Positions 32,904 to 41,483 of a stretch of DNA of 49,476 nucleotides are shown here, one piece after another (within the stretch, counting starts at the first letter, position 1; each line of letters starts with the position of its first letter). The notes under the pieces were generated by a model. It was not told the DNA's origin, made no database searches, and worked only from the letters and a program-made list of their open reading frames with translations. The DNA is from Oscillospiraceae bacterium (lineage in GTDB: Bacteria > Bacillota > Clostridia > Oscillospirales > Ruminococcaceae). Both the position numbers and the translations under genes were made by a program. Location of the stretch: the NCBI GenBank assembly GCA_017481565.1, contig JAFUOZ010000002.1:1-49476 (forward strand). The letters run 5' to 3'.

Positions 32904-34247
32904 TTACTTCCATCTTGTGGGCATTCTCAGCTTGTTCTTCTTGCCCTTCTGATTTACGCCCATTACACCAAGCTGCTTCATCATCTTCTGCATATCCTCA
33001 AACTGACGGAGAAGCCTGTTTACATCGGCAACGGAATTTCCGCTTCCTGCAGCAATACGCTTCTTTCTGTTGGGATTGATGATAGATGGCTTTGCTCTCT
33101 CTGCAGGAGTCATTGATGTGATGATAGCTTCAATTCTCAGAAGCTGCCTGTCATCAATATCCACATCTCTGATCTTGTCGCCTACTCCGGGGAGCATTCC
33201 GATGACCTGCTTCAACGGACCCATTTTTCTTACCTGCTTCATCTGATCAAGAAGATCATTCATATCAAAGGTATTTTCCTTGATCCTTTCAGCAAGCTTC
33301 TTTGCATTTGCTTCGTCGATAGTGGATTCAGCTCTTTCAATAAGGGTGAGCATATCTCCCATACCAAGAATACGTGAGGACATTCTCTCAGGGTGGAAAG
33401 GCTCGAAATCATCAAGCTTTTCACCTGTACCCACATACTTGATAGGCTTACCTGTAACAGCAAGTACGGAAAGCGCCGCACCGCCTCTTGTATCCGAATC
33501 CAGCTTTGACATAAGCACGCTGTCGATACCGAGGGCATCATCAAATGCCTTTGCAACATTTACAGCGTCCTGACCTGTCATAGCGTCAACTACCAGCATT
33601 ATCTCATGAGGAGCAGTTTCTTCCTTGATGTTCTTAAGCTCATCCATAAGCTCTTCATCAATGTGAAGACGGCCTGCCGTATCGAGAATAACAACATCAT
33701 TTCCGTGATCCTTGGCGTGCTTTACAGCTTCCTTGGCAATGGTAACGGGATTTATCTGTCCCATTTCAAAAACCTTTACGCCTGCCTTGTCGCCGACTAC
33801 CTGAAGCTGATTGATAGCAGCGGGACGATAAACGTCACAGGCAACAAGCAAAGGTCTCTTGCCGTTTTCCTTGAAATGCTTGGCAAGCTTTGCCGCATGA
33901 GTTGTCTTACCCGAACCCTGAAGACCGCACATCATAATGATGCAGGGAGGCTTGGACGGGAAATTTATCTTTGCGTTATGATTGCCCATCAGCTCGATAA
34001 GCTCTTCATTAACGATCTTGATAACCATCTGACCGGGAGTAAGGCTTGCAAGAACATCGCTGCCCACAGCCCTGTCTGTGACCTTGCTTACAAAGTCCTT
34101 TACGACCTTATAGCTTACGTCCGCTTCAAGAAGTGCCATTCTGACTTCTCTCATAGCCTCACGGACATCTGCTTCGTTAAGGGTACCTCGGCTTTTAAGC
34201 CGTCTGAACACGTTATTGAGCTTTTCGGATAATCCTTCAAAAGCCAT
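32904..34247 (-). CDS. ffh: Signal recognition particle protein Ffh
   Basis: SRP54 homologue, 447 residues, which binds signal peptides and 4.5S/6S RNA and delivers ribosomes to FtsY. It has an N domain, then the GTPase G1 motif GLQGSGKTT (about 108-116), DTAGRLHID, and TKLD-type SKLDSDTRGGAALS. The M domain follows (MGPLKQVIGMLPG, then AIITSMTPAERAKPSIINPNRKKRIAAGSG). It is 41 bp after ylxM and leads into rpsP. Confidence 0.97.
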   Translation of the reverse strand: MAFEGLSEKLNNVFRRLKSRGTLNEADVREAMREVRMALLEADVSYKVVKDFVSKVTDRAVGSDVLASLTPGQMVIKIVNEELIELMGNHNAKINFPSKPPCIIMMCGLQGSGKTTHAAKLAKHFKENGKRPLLVACDVYRPAAINQLQVVGDKAGVKVFEMGQINPVTIAKEAVKHAKDHGNDVVILDTAGRLHIDEELMDELKNIKEETAPHEIMLVVDAMTGQDAVNVAKAFDDALGIDSVLMSKLDSDTRGGAALSVLAVTGKPIKYVGTGEKLDDFEPFHPERMSSRILGMGDMLTLIERAESTIDEANAKKLAERIKENTFDMNDLLDQMKQVRKMGPLKQVIGMLPGVGDKIRDVDIDDRQLLRIEAIITSMTPAERAKPSIINPNRKKRIAAGSGNSVADVNRLLRQFEDMQKMMKQLGVMGVNQKGKKNKLRMPTRWK

Positions 34248-34288
34248 TGATCAGCACTTCCTTTCGGTATGTTTTGTCATAATATATA

Positions 34289-34654
34289 TCAGAAAAGCTC
34301 CTTATATTTTTTCATAAGCTTTTCTATCTCTGCCGCCTTTGCCCCCGACGATGAACCGCCGCAGGTACGATGTATCTCATGTGCAAGATGAGATACTCTT
34401 TCATTCAGTGCAAAATACACCTGAGATTTTTCGGCAAGATGAAGCTTTTCTTCCAGCTCGAAGAGTATCTGTTCGCCGTGCTTTATGCTGTCACGGACTC
34501 CCTGACGGGTGATATTTTCATGCTCTGCGATCTCAGCAAGGGAAAAATCCTCATTATAATACAAATCAATGAATCCCCTTTGCTTTTCGGTAAGCATGCT
34601 TCCGTAATAATCAAGCAGCCTTGAAATGCGGAGATTTTTCTCAACACCGTCCAT
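34289..34654 (-). CDS. ylxM: YlxM-family helix-turn-helix protein
   Basis: YlxM/p13-like protein, 121 residues, with a sigma-70 region-4-like helix-turn-helix: MLTEKQRGFIDLYYNEDFSLAEIAEHENITRQGVRDSIKHGE. It is almost always encoded just before ffh in Firmicutes and is thought to influence SRP function. I start at the ATG at 34654 with TTGGAGAG before it; the upstream open frame overlaps the promoter. A C-terminal Ser/Gly stretch (TCGGSSSGAK) is unusual but short. Confidence 0.9.
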   Translation of the reverse strand: MDGVEKNLRISRLLDYYGSMLTEKQRGFIDLYYNEDFSLAEIAEHENITRQGVRDSIKHGEQILFELEEKLHLAEKSQVYFALNERVSHLAHEIHRTCGGSSSGAKAAEIEKLMKKYKELF

Positions 34655-34715
34655 ATCAGCTCTCCAAAAAAAATGTGTAAAGGAAACTGCTTTGTAAAGC
34701 AATCTCACTTTACAC

Positions 34716-34744
34716 ATTATACAACCATTTTCAAAATCTGTCAA
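34716..34744 (-). promoter_or_regulatory. Consensus promoter of the ylxM-ffh-trmD operon
   Basis: Minus strand TTGACA, 17-nt spacer, TATAAT. It should drive ylxM, ffh, rpsP, khpA, the ankyrin gene, rimM and trmD. Confidence 0.85.
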
Positions 34745-34817
34745 GGGGTATAAGAAATTTTGCCCATTCTCTAAAAATTTCGTATACACCACCACTTCAA
34801 ACGTAATCCGCAGCGTT

Positions 34818-35387
34818 TTATTTGGCTATTTCGCACATAAATTCATCTAGCTCACGCTTAAGTCTTGCGGCAGGAAGACCCACCACATTGAAATAATCGC
34901 CGTTTATTCCCTTTACAAGAAGTGAGCCCAGTCCCTGTATACCGTAAGCCCCCGCCTTATCCATTGGCTCGCCCGAGCTTACATAATCGGATATTTCTTT
35001 TTCCGACAGCGGATAAAACTCCACCTCTGTTACCTGTGAAAAGCTCCTTTTCTCATCATCGGAATATAAGCACACTCCCGTAATGACCTTGTGTACCTTG
35101 CCCGAAAGAGCGGACAGCATTCTCTCAGCGTCCTTTTCGTCCGCAGGCTTACCCATGACGATACCGTCACAGACCACCACCGTGTCACAGCCTATCGTTA
35201 CCGCTCCCTTATGCTGTCTGCCGATATGCTCCGCCTTCATGCAGGCAAGATATTCTGCACTTTCCTCCGCCCCGATATTATCGGGGAGAGCTTCATCTAT
35301 ATCCGCAGGGATTATTTCAAAATCCTCTGAAACAAGGCTCATAAGCTCCTTTCGCCTGGGAGATGCGGAAGCAAGTATTATTTTCAT
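34818..35387 (-). CDS. maf: Maf-like nucleotide pyrophosphatase
   Basis: Maf/YhdE protein, 189 residues, which hydrolyses modified or canonical NTPs to NMPs; linked to septum control in Bacillus. Signatures are the start MKIILASASPRRKELM, PADIDEALPDN, GCDTVVVCDGIVMGKPADE and DKAGAYGIQGLGSLLVKGINGDY. The ATG at 35387 is the family start, with AAAGG nine bases before; the open frame runs seven codons further. It lies 22 bp downstream of a small membrane protein gene and probably shares its promoter at 35879. Confidence 0.95.
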   Translation of the reverse strand: MKIILASASPRRKELMSLVSEDFEIIPADIDEALPDNIGAEESAEYLACMKAEHIGRQHKGAVTIGCDTVVVCDGIVMGKPADEKDAERMLSALSGKVHKVITGVCLYSDDEKRSFSQVTEVEFYPLSEKEISDYVSSGEPMDKAGAYGIQGLGSLLVKGINGDYFNVVGLPAARLKRELDEFMCEIAK

Positions 35388-35408
35388 CCTATACGACCTT
35401 TCATACAA

Positions 35409-35831
35409 TTATTTCACACAGAAACAAAGCTCATCGATATCATTGCACATATTCGCCGTGCTGTAGATGATATAGTCGCTTTCGTCCCTGCATATAAGCA
35501 CATCGGGAGCAAACCCCTTCATGCCGCCAACAGTCCAGAAGCTGTCATTGCCTTTTCTTTCCTCGATATAATTATTTTCGATAAGATATCTTTCAACGTC
35601 TGCCTTCCGTGAATTTGTAAGGGTCCTCGAATCAAGTCTGATAATGCCCATACCCAGAATAACGGAAATTGCGGTAAACAAAGTGCTTTCAAGAACAACA
35701 GCAGTCAGAGAGAACATTTCTCCCGAAATAAGAGAACCTACGCTGCTGAATAAAAGGTCAACCGCTATACTTATTAAAAATATCTCTATAAAGGTTTTTG
35801 ATGCATTTCTTACAAACCATTTTGCTTTCAT
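35409..35831 (-). CDS. Small membrane protein upstream of maf
   Basis: Protein of 140 residues with two hydrophobic segments (about 14-35, TFIEIFLISIAVDLLFSSVGSLI, and 41-65, LTAVVLESTLFTAISVILGMGIIRL). A cytoplasmic domain with alternating strands follows (ADVERYLIENNYIEERKGND, then SDYIIYSTANMCNDIDELCFCV). No family recognised. GGAGG precedes the ATG. The position suggests an operon with maf. Confidence 0.7.
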   Translation of the reverse strand: MKAKWFVRNASKTFIEIFLISIAVDLLFSSVGSLISGEMFSLTAVVLESTLFTAISVILGMGIIRLDSRTLTNSRKADVERYLIENNYIEERKGNDSFWTVGGMKGFAPDVLICRDESDYIIYSTANMCNDIDELCFCVK

Positions 35832-35878
35832 GATAATTCCTCCGTATCCTTGTGTTCTGTTTTTGTGTTTGTACCTTA

Positions 35879-35907
35879 ATTATAGGACACAAAAACGGAT
35901 AAGTCAA
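35879..35907 (-). promoter_or_regulatory. Promoter of the membrane protein-maf operon
   Basis: Minus strand TTGACT, 17-nt spacer, TATAAT. Confidence 0.75.
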
Positions 35908-35942
35908 CAGAAGTAAACATAATCTAATGGTTTTAATGGGAT

Positions 35943-36059
35943 TCTAATGAACCGCTGATTAAATCGTTTCACGACCCACTCAGTCAATTTTGCCGCTGCG
36001 GCAAAGGATTTTCGTGGGTCTGAAACGATGCCTACGGCTTTAATCAGCGCTTCCCTAAT
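35943..36059 (+). repeat. R-family hairpin repeat, copy R3
   Basis: GAAcCGCTGATTAAA...TTTAATCAGCGcTTC with inner stems TCGTTTC/GAAACGA and GACCCAC/GTGGGTC, and tip hairpin TTTGCCGC/GCGGCAAA as in R1. The outermost bases differ (TCTAATGAA and TTCCCTAAT). It touches the stop codon of the C39-like gene and could act there as a 3' transcript hairpin. Confidence 0.85.
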
Positions 36060-37285
36060 CATTCCACCAATTCTCCGTCCTCATCAAGCTCGGCAGCGCC
36101 GTCCTCTTCCCAGCCTGTAAAGCCCTCATCGGAAAACTCATTTTCTGTTTCATAGTCAATCACGGATTCCTCCGATTCAGTTTCGGCAGCCTCCGTTTCG
36201 TCAGATACAATGCTCTCAGCAGCTGTTTCCGTCTCTGTTTCGGTTATTTCCTCTTCGGTTTCGGGAGGTGCTGTTTCTGCGGCTGTCTCCTCATCGGAAT
36301 CATCGGGAATTATAACCACAGCCTGACTGTGCATCTGTTTAAAGCGTGTTTCAAACTTGTCGATATTATAATCTATTATCCCCTTCATGGGATCGTTGAG
36401 GGTTACATATCCTCCGTCGATATCAAAGCCTGCAAGCACGGCACAGTGCTCGTTAAGATACCAGTCAAGCTGCTCCCCCGTATCAATATCATACCATGTT
36501 TCGTAATATTCAGGCTCGATCATTCCGTCGGTAGCCCACACAAGAACAGGTATATCCCTTGATACATAATCATATAAAGTATCCGGATCGCACCCGGAAA
36601 GATTTATTACGGTATATCCGCCGCCCATATCGGCTATGTACTTATCCGCCGCCTTTACGATAGCATTTGAAAAGCAGCCGTAGCCTCTCGAAAAGGGATC
36701 TCCTATAAAGAAATCGAAAAAGCTGTCCTTATAGGTCTTTCCGTCCTTATATTCATATCTTCCCGATGATATCGGCAGATAATTTTTAGCCATATGAGTT
36801 TTTTCCGCATCAAAGCCCCAGTAATTCAGCAGTATGGTAAGCGCAGTTATCTCACAGCCCACAGGCAGCTCGGGAGTCTGCAGAATATTCCCCATATCTA
36901 TATATACCTTGCTTCCCGCAAAGGCAACACGCTCTCTGCTTGTGATGACCGTTCTTGATTTTGCCGTTGTCTCAACCGCTGTTTCATCGGCTGAAAGCTC
37001 CGTTTCGACTGCTTCCGCCGTGACCTCTGTTTCGGAGGATATCTCCTCTTCGGTCTTTTCTGTAACAGTGACTGTTACTGTCTGTTCAGTTTCCGCTTCG
37101 GACTGTATATTTTCCTCGGTAACGCTTTCGGTTATGGGCGGCATGAGTATATCCTCCTCAATAGCCTCAAAACCGTCAGAGGAATTATCTCCCTTACCCA
37201 TAACAAAAATCACAGCGGCAGCCGCTGCCGAAATTCCGAATATAGTCGCTGCCCTTACAAAGCTTTTGTTTTTTCGTTTTGACAT
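36059..37285 (-). CDS. Membrane-anchored C39-like peptidase with acidic flanks
   Basis: Protein of 408 residues. An N-terminal signal anchor (about 8-28, RAATIFGISAAAAAVIFVMG) is followed by an E/T/V-rich linker (30-115). The Peptidase_C39_2 domain has the catalytic Cys144 (ELPVGCEITALTILLNYWGF), His280 (NEHCAVLAGFD) and Asn297-Asp298 (LNDPMKG). A C-terminal tail of about 90 residues is very rich in Glu and Thr. It is probably a cell-surface cysteine peptidase; papain-like C39_2 proteins can also act as transglutaminase-like or cell wall enzymes. I chose the ATG at 37285 with GGAG before it. It starts 73 bp after the GH2 stop, across a CAGAGG/CCTCTG hairpin, and may be cotranscribed with it. 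Confidence 0.8.
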   Translation of the reverse strand: MSKRKNKSFVRAATIFGISAAAAAVIFVMGKGDNSSDGFEAIEEDILMPPITESVTEENIQSEAETEQTVTVTVTEKTEEEISSETEVTAEAVETELSADETAVETTAKSRTVITSRERVAFAGSKVYIDMGNILQTPELPVGCEITALTILLNYWGFDAEKTHMAKNYLPISSGRYEYKDGKTYKDSFFDFFIGDPFSRGYGCFSNAIVKAADKYIADMGGGYTVINLSGCDPDTLYDYVSRDIPVLVWATDGMIEPEYYETWYDIDTGEQLDWYLNEHCAVLAGFDIDGGYVTLNDPMKGIIDYNIDKFETRFKQMHSQAVVIIPDDSDEETAAETAPPETEEEITETETETAAESIVSDETEAAETESEESVIDYETENEFSDEGFTGWEEDGAAELDEDGELVE

Positions 37286-37357
37286 ATTTTTCTCCGTTAT
37301 ATCGTATTGCTGACAGAGGACACAAAGCCTGTTCATGCCCTCTGTATGATTTATATA

Positions 37358-40300
37358 TTATGTATCCGACTTTTCAAATCTGAACGCTTCAAAATCAAAA
37401 CTGCTTCCCGGCAGGAATACAAAGCTTACATCATTTACACCGCTTATTCTTTCGATGTCAAAGGTCTGCCATGTATAATCCTCGGAATGAGTAAATTCAA
37501 GGAGCTGAGTTTTCTGAACTCCGTCCTTTACCGTGCGCAGCTGTATCGTATTAAGCTGATTTTCCGTTCTTCCCTTTACAGAGATACGGCACGCTCCCTC
37601 TGCAAGATCCATAGCGGAAAAGCCTATTACAACATTGTTTCCGATACCTGTTATACGCTCACCCTCGATAGTATAATCATCGCCGTAAAGCTCGTCGTTA
37701 TAAACAGGCAGAAGCTCGGAATATGCCTCTTCTCCGCTGATAAACTCAAAGCCGCCGAAAATACAGCCGCAGTCAAGCTCAACAGATACGGTGCATAAGC
37801 CTCTGAATTTTTCGGGAAGCTCAAATTCCACAGGTTCAAAGCCGTCCCAGCGGTTGTTATGTGGGAACATCGCCGTATAGATAAGCCTTCCGTTATCATC
37901 GGGAGTACCGTTCCATATCTTAACGGGAATATCCCTGTTATTGCAGTTTCCGATATAGAGCTTGACCCTTTCAGTGCCTGCTCTGCCGAAGTCCATACCT
38001 GTATACGCCGCATATGCACCGCCTGCAAAGCCGCCAAGTGCATCATTTTCGATAAGATTAAGATTCTTGTCGCTGCTGTTAAATGTGTTTGCATGGATAA
38101 ATTCATAAGGACTGCGCACAGCCTGTCCCATACCCTCACATACAAAGCTCTTTTCAGAAATCACCTGAGGATATTCACTGCCGTTATTACAGTATACTCT
38201 CACGATAAATTCACCGTCGCCCAGACCTGTCACAATAAGCCTTCCGTCCTTGTATACTGCCTTTCCGTTTGTAGCCTTTACGCCGTTTTCCTTGACTGCA
38301 ATACAGGATATATCATTATAGGTGGCATTTTCGGGAAGCAGCATAAGCTCCGCAGATATCTCAGGCTTATCCTTTGTAAGCCTGTTTTCATCACAAAGCA
38401 CTCTCATGGCTCTTACGGGAACAGCATCGCCCTCATAAGCAGGACACTCTGTTCTGTCGGCGCAGGATATACCCTCGGGTATATCGCACGGAACAGCATT
38501 TATAACAGCCGTACCGCTTTCCAGTCCGTAAGATGAAGCGGTGATCCTTATTTCGCCGCCCTCGGTAAGTGCTCTTACCGCACATACTGCCTTTCCGCTG
38601 AAAAGCCTTCTTGTATTAGTCCTGTACTGATCGTAATCGGTAGAATCTCCGTTATCCATGCCGAGAAGCACACCTGCGCCCTCAACGGTAACAGACACGA
38701 TATTTCTTGCATTTTCAACAGGATTGTTATCCTTATCCGTAACGGAAATAACAGCAAATACCACATCTCTGCCGTCTGCGGAAATATCGGTACGCTCAGC
38801 AGCCACATTCACCTTAACAGGATCCGTAAAGCTGTATTTTATATCCTCTGCAATAACATTTCCCATTTCGTCATATGCCTTTGCACAGATATTTCCCTTT
38901 TCATAAGGTACTCTCCATTGTCCGTGCAGAATATTTCCGTGAGCATGGTCTATCTGCTGTCTGCCCTCCGACCGACCGTTTACAAAAAGCTCGACAGAAG
39001 GAGCATTTGTATATGCTATAACATCAATAAGCTGACCCTCGTTGAAATCCCAGTAGGGCAGCAGATGAACCATAGGCTTATCCCTTACATCAGTCCATAC
39101 CGACTGATAGAAATAATAGATATCCTTTTTAAGTCCTGCCGTATCAACAGCGCCGAAATAGCTGTTCTTTGTGCTGTAGGGAGTAGGCTCACCGATATAA
39201 TCTATACCTGTCCATACATACTGACCCATGCAGAAGGGACGGTCTCTGTCCTCGATCCACGCTGTTTCAGCAGGCTTTCCCCAGCCTACCGTACTGTTTG
39301 CAAGGGATGAACACTGATGATCGTCATGTGTAAGCTGTGCCGCAGATGCAGGAAAATGATAAATTCCTCTGCTGCGTACAGCGGACGAGGTCTCACTGCC
39401 GTAAATGACCGTTTCGGGATATTTCTTATGATGCTCATCATAGCATCGCTCGGTATAGTTATATCCCGAAATACCCAGCAGCTTTCCTATTTTCTGAGCA
39501 TTTTCCCACTCAATGAAATTTGAGCCTATAGTAACTCCCGCATTGCATTTATAGTCAAATTCCCTTACATAGCTGAGGAGCATTTCAGCGATCTCATAGC
39601 CGTGACTGTCCTTGTGGGTATCATATATTTCATTTCCGATACTCCAGAGAATAAGAGACGGGTGATTTCTGTCACGCTTGACCCAGCTCATCACATCACG
39701 GTGAGCGGTCTCCTTAAAGAATCTTGCATTGTCAAATTCCGTCTTGGAAAGCTCCCACATATCAAAGCTTTCGCTGTTTACAAGCATACCTATCCTGTCG
39801 CATATCTCCATAAGCTCGGGAGCAGGCATATTATGAGCGGTTCTTACGGAATTAACGCCCATATCCTTCATAAGCAAAAGCTGTCTTTCAAGAGCGCTGT
39901 AATTCACCGCCGCACCCAGACAGCCCAAATCATGATGAAGGCAGACACCCTTTATCTTGATATTTTTTCCGTTAAGGAAAAAGCCGTTGTCGGGATCGAA
40001 TTTTATGCTGCGGAATCCGAAAATTTCCTCCGATGTATCAAGCACCGCACCGTCAGCAGCAATAACAACACTTGTTCTGAGAGTATAGAGATTACGCTCT
40101 TCAAGGCTCCATAGTTTAAAGCTTTCAACATTAAGCACGGTATCACAGCAGCTCCAGCTGATAGGCTCCTCACCCTTTGCGATAATATCTCCGTCTGCGG
40201 AAATAATATCATAAACCAGCTTCATTTCGGGCATTGAGGAATTAACGCCCGAAACCTCTGTATTCACATACACCTGACCGCTTTCGGGGTCGGCGGATAT

Positions 40301-40765
40301 ATATACACCGTCAATATTGATATGCACGGTAGAAAGCCTGTAAAGCCATACATTCCTGAAAATACCCGCTCCCGAATACCAGCGCGAATTGGGGAAACGA
40401 TAGCGGACGCATACATCTATACAGTTTCTGCCCTCATTGAGAAATCGTGATATATCCACCTGAAAGCTTGCATAGCCGTTAGTCCATGAAGCCGCCTCTT
40501 CGCCGTTTACATAGACTGTGCTGTCCATATATACGCCGTCAAAATAAAGAACAAAATCAGAAGTGCAAAGCTCGTCAGAGGTAATGTCTATGTATTTTCT
40601 GTACCAGCCGTCGCCTGCCTTGTAAAGCTCATTTGTATCGTAAATAAGCCAGTCGTGAGGTATATCCACAGGCTTATATTCTGCGTTTTCGGTATCTGCA
40701 ATAACAGATCCGTTATCAAGAAGAGTAAATTCCCAGCCGTCATTGAATAAAATTTTTCTTTTCAT
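37358..40765 (-). CDS. Glycoside hydrolase family 2 enzyme (beta-galactosidase-like), multidomain
   Basis: GH2 enzyme of 1135 residues. The N-terminal sugar-binding domain (1-150) has IPHDWLIYDT, GDGWYRKYI, DSTVYVNGE and RWYSGAGIFRNVWL. An Ig-like domain and the TIM barrel (about 255-560) follow, with general acid/base Glu379 (SIGNEI) and nucleophile Glu458 (VIYGSETSS). Then come a DUF4982-type domain and an Ig-like domain (about 575-720, ending near CAVRALTEGGEIRITASSYG), a region of unclear fold, and C-terminal malectin- and CBM6-like beta-sandwiches (about 890-1130). No signal peptide, so it acts in the cytosol on imported oligosaccharides; beta-galactosidase is the likeliest activity, but beta-glucuronidase and beta-mannosidase relatives share these motifs. 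AAAGGAAA precedes the ATG. Confidence 0.9.
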   Translation of the reverse strand: MKRKILFNDGWEFTLLDNGSVIADTENAEYKPVDIPHDWLIYDTNELYKAGDGWYRKYIDITSDELCTSDFVLYFDGVYMDSTVYVNGEEAASWTNGYASFQVDISRFLNEGRNCIDVCVRYRFPNSRWYSGAGIFRNVWLYRLSTVHINIDGVYISADPESGQVYVNTEVSGVNSSMPEMKLVYDIISADGDIIAKGEEPISWSCCDTVLNVESFKLWSLEERNLYTLRTSVVIAADGAVLDTSEEIFGFRSIKFDPDNGFFLNGKNIKIKGVCLHHDLGCLGAAVNYSALERQLLLMKDMGVNSVRTAHNMPAPELMEICDRIGMLVNSESFDMWELSKTEFDNARFFKETAHRDVMSWVKRDRNHPSLILWSIGNEIYDTHKDSHGYEIAEMLLSYVREFDYKCNAGVTIGSNFIEWENAQKIGKLLGISGYNYTERCYDEHHKKYPETVIYGSETSSAVRSRGIYHFPASAAQLTHDDHQCSSLANSTVGWGKPAETAWIEDRDRPFCMGQYVWTGIDYIGEPTPYSTKNSYFGAVDTAGLKKDIYYFYQSVWTDVRDKPMVHLLPYWDFNEGQLIDVIAYTNAPSVELFVNGRSEGRQQIDHAHGNILHGQWRVPYEKGNICAKAYDEMGNVIAEDIKYSFTDPVKVNVAAERTDISADGRDVVFAVISVTDKDNNPVENARNIVSVTVEGAGVLLGMDNGDSTDYDQYRTNTRRLFSGKAVCAVRALTEGGEIRITASSYGLESGTAVINAVPCDIPEGISCADRTECPAYEGDAVPVRAMRVLCDENRLTKDKPEISAELMLLPENATYNDISCIAVKENGVKATNGKAVYKDGRLIVTGLGDGEFIVRVYCNNGSEYPQVISEKSFVCEGMGQAVRSPYEFIHANTFNSSDKNLNLIENDALGGFAGGAYAAYTGMDFGRAGTERVKLYIGNCNNRDIPVKIWNGTPDDNGRLIYTAMFPHNNRWDGFEPVEFELPEKFRGLCTVSVELDCGCIFGGFEFISGEEAYSELLPVYNDELYGDDYTIEGERITGIGNNVVIGFSAMDLAEGACRISVKGRTENQLNTIQLRTVKDGVQKTQLLEFTHSEDYTWQTFDIERISGVNDVSFVFLPGSSFDFEAFRFEKSDT

Positions 40766-40816
40766 AATAATTTCCTTTCAGCGAAAAGTCCGCTGTTTAT
40801 TTACATAGATATATTT

Positions 40817-40822
40817 ATTATA
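40817..40822 (-). promoter_or_regulatory. -10 box of the GH2 gene promoter
   Basis: Minus strand TATGC-TATAAT, about 55 nt before the ATG. The -35 region at the right distance (TTTCAA) is weak, so an activator may be needed. The 718-bp gap 40766-41483 otherwise holds only repeats and AT-rich sequence. Confidence 0.5.
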
Positions 40823-41090
40823 GCATATTTTTTCTTTTTTTGAAAGAGTTTTCAAAATTTATATTCACATAATATCAAGTGTATTTTTGGTTATTTGATA
40901 CAAAAAACGTTTACGTCCTGAAAACAGGTTATTTCAAATTTACATACAATTTACAACCCTGTTGTTGCAAAAACGACGAATTTATATTATAATAATATAA
41001 TGCGGATCGAATGCAATAAAACATTCTGGGAAGTAACATTGTCTGTTTGTACAAATAAATCTGATATACGAACAAAAGCAAAAACCCTAT

Positions 41091-41165
41091 CCGTTTATTT
41101 TTCTGCCTTAGATTTACAACGGGCGGCTTTTTATGTTGCTTTTCATTTTTAGCTTTTCCGCTCAG
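41091..41165. repeat. Composite repeat, short version (inverse copy of the ends of 18664-18885)
   Basis: CCGTTTATTTTTCTGCCTTA, GATTTACAACGGGC and GGCTTTTTATGTTGCTTTTC followed by AGCTTTTCCGCT match, in inverse order and strand, the two ends of the 18.7-kb copy. The join is at a GGGCGGC sequence, so this looks like an internal deletion between two GGGCG sites. Confidence 0.65.
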
Positions 41166-41167
41166 AA

Positions 41168-41289
41168 TTATTACTTCGGCAATTAAACAGTTTGATTAAC
41201 TATTTATAAATTACAATAATTGTCGTATCTGCGACATTTTTGAAAATCAAGCACCGAGCATTCAAATTATATTATTGCCGAAGTAATAA
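41168..41289. mobile_element. MITE-like element, copy 1
   Basis: 122-bp non-coding element with perfect 16-bp terminal inverted repeats, TTATTACTTCGGCAAT and ATTGCCGAAGTAATAA. It contains a small hairpin TGTCG-tatct-GCGACA followed by TTTTTG. A second copy lies in inverse orientation at 49336-49458 and is nearly identical. It has no open frame, so it would need a transposase elsewhere. Confidence 0.85.
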
Positions 41290-41410
41290 CATCTGTCAGG
41301 TGCTAAAGGGGATCTCGTGCTCTGCGGAGCACGACCAAAGGGCGCTGCCCCCTGTCCGCAGACTACTGACACCCGCAAGCCTTTGTAAAGGCTTGAGCGA
41401 AGCTTTTATA
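41290..41410. repeat. GC-rich repeat, left partner of an inverted pair around mgtE
   Basis: CATCTGTcagGTGCTAAAGG (41290 onward) and CCCCCTGTCCGCAGACTACT (41348 onward) recur on the opposite strand at 43049-43026 and 42988-42966 with few mismatches. Inside are GTGCTC-tgcg-GAGCAC and AAGCCTTTgtaAAGGCTT hairpins. The element abuts the MITE copy on its left. Confidence 0.75.
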
Positions 41411-41483
41411 TTGTGTTATTGCTTATGCACTTTTACTTGTCAACTATCCGCTTTATCACTAATTTATCCCGGAGGTGTCTGCT

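Noticed and set aside
33606..34232. 208-codon open frame antisense to ffh
   Set aside because: Shadow of a highly conserved gene; no ribosome-binding site.
41168..41289. Small RNA gene
   Set aside because: The hairpin followed by TTTTTG looks like a terminator, but the perfect 16-bp ends and a second inverse copy fit a MITE better.
41290..41483. M-box (Mg2+) riboswitch before mgtE
   Set aside because: The leader consists of dispersed repeats and I could not identify the conserved M-box core; a covariance-model search would decide.
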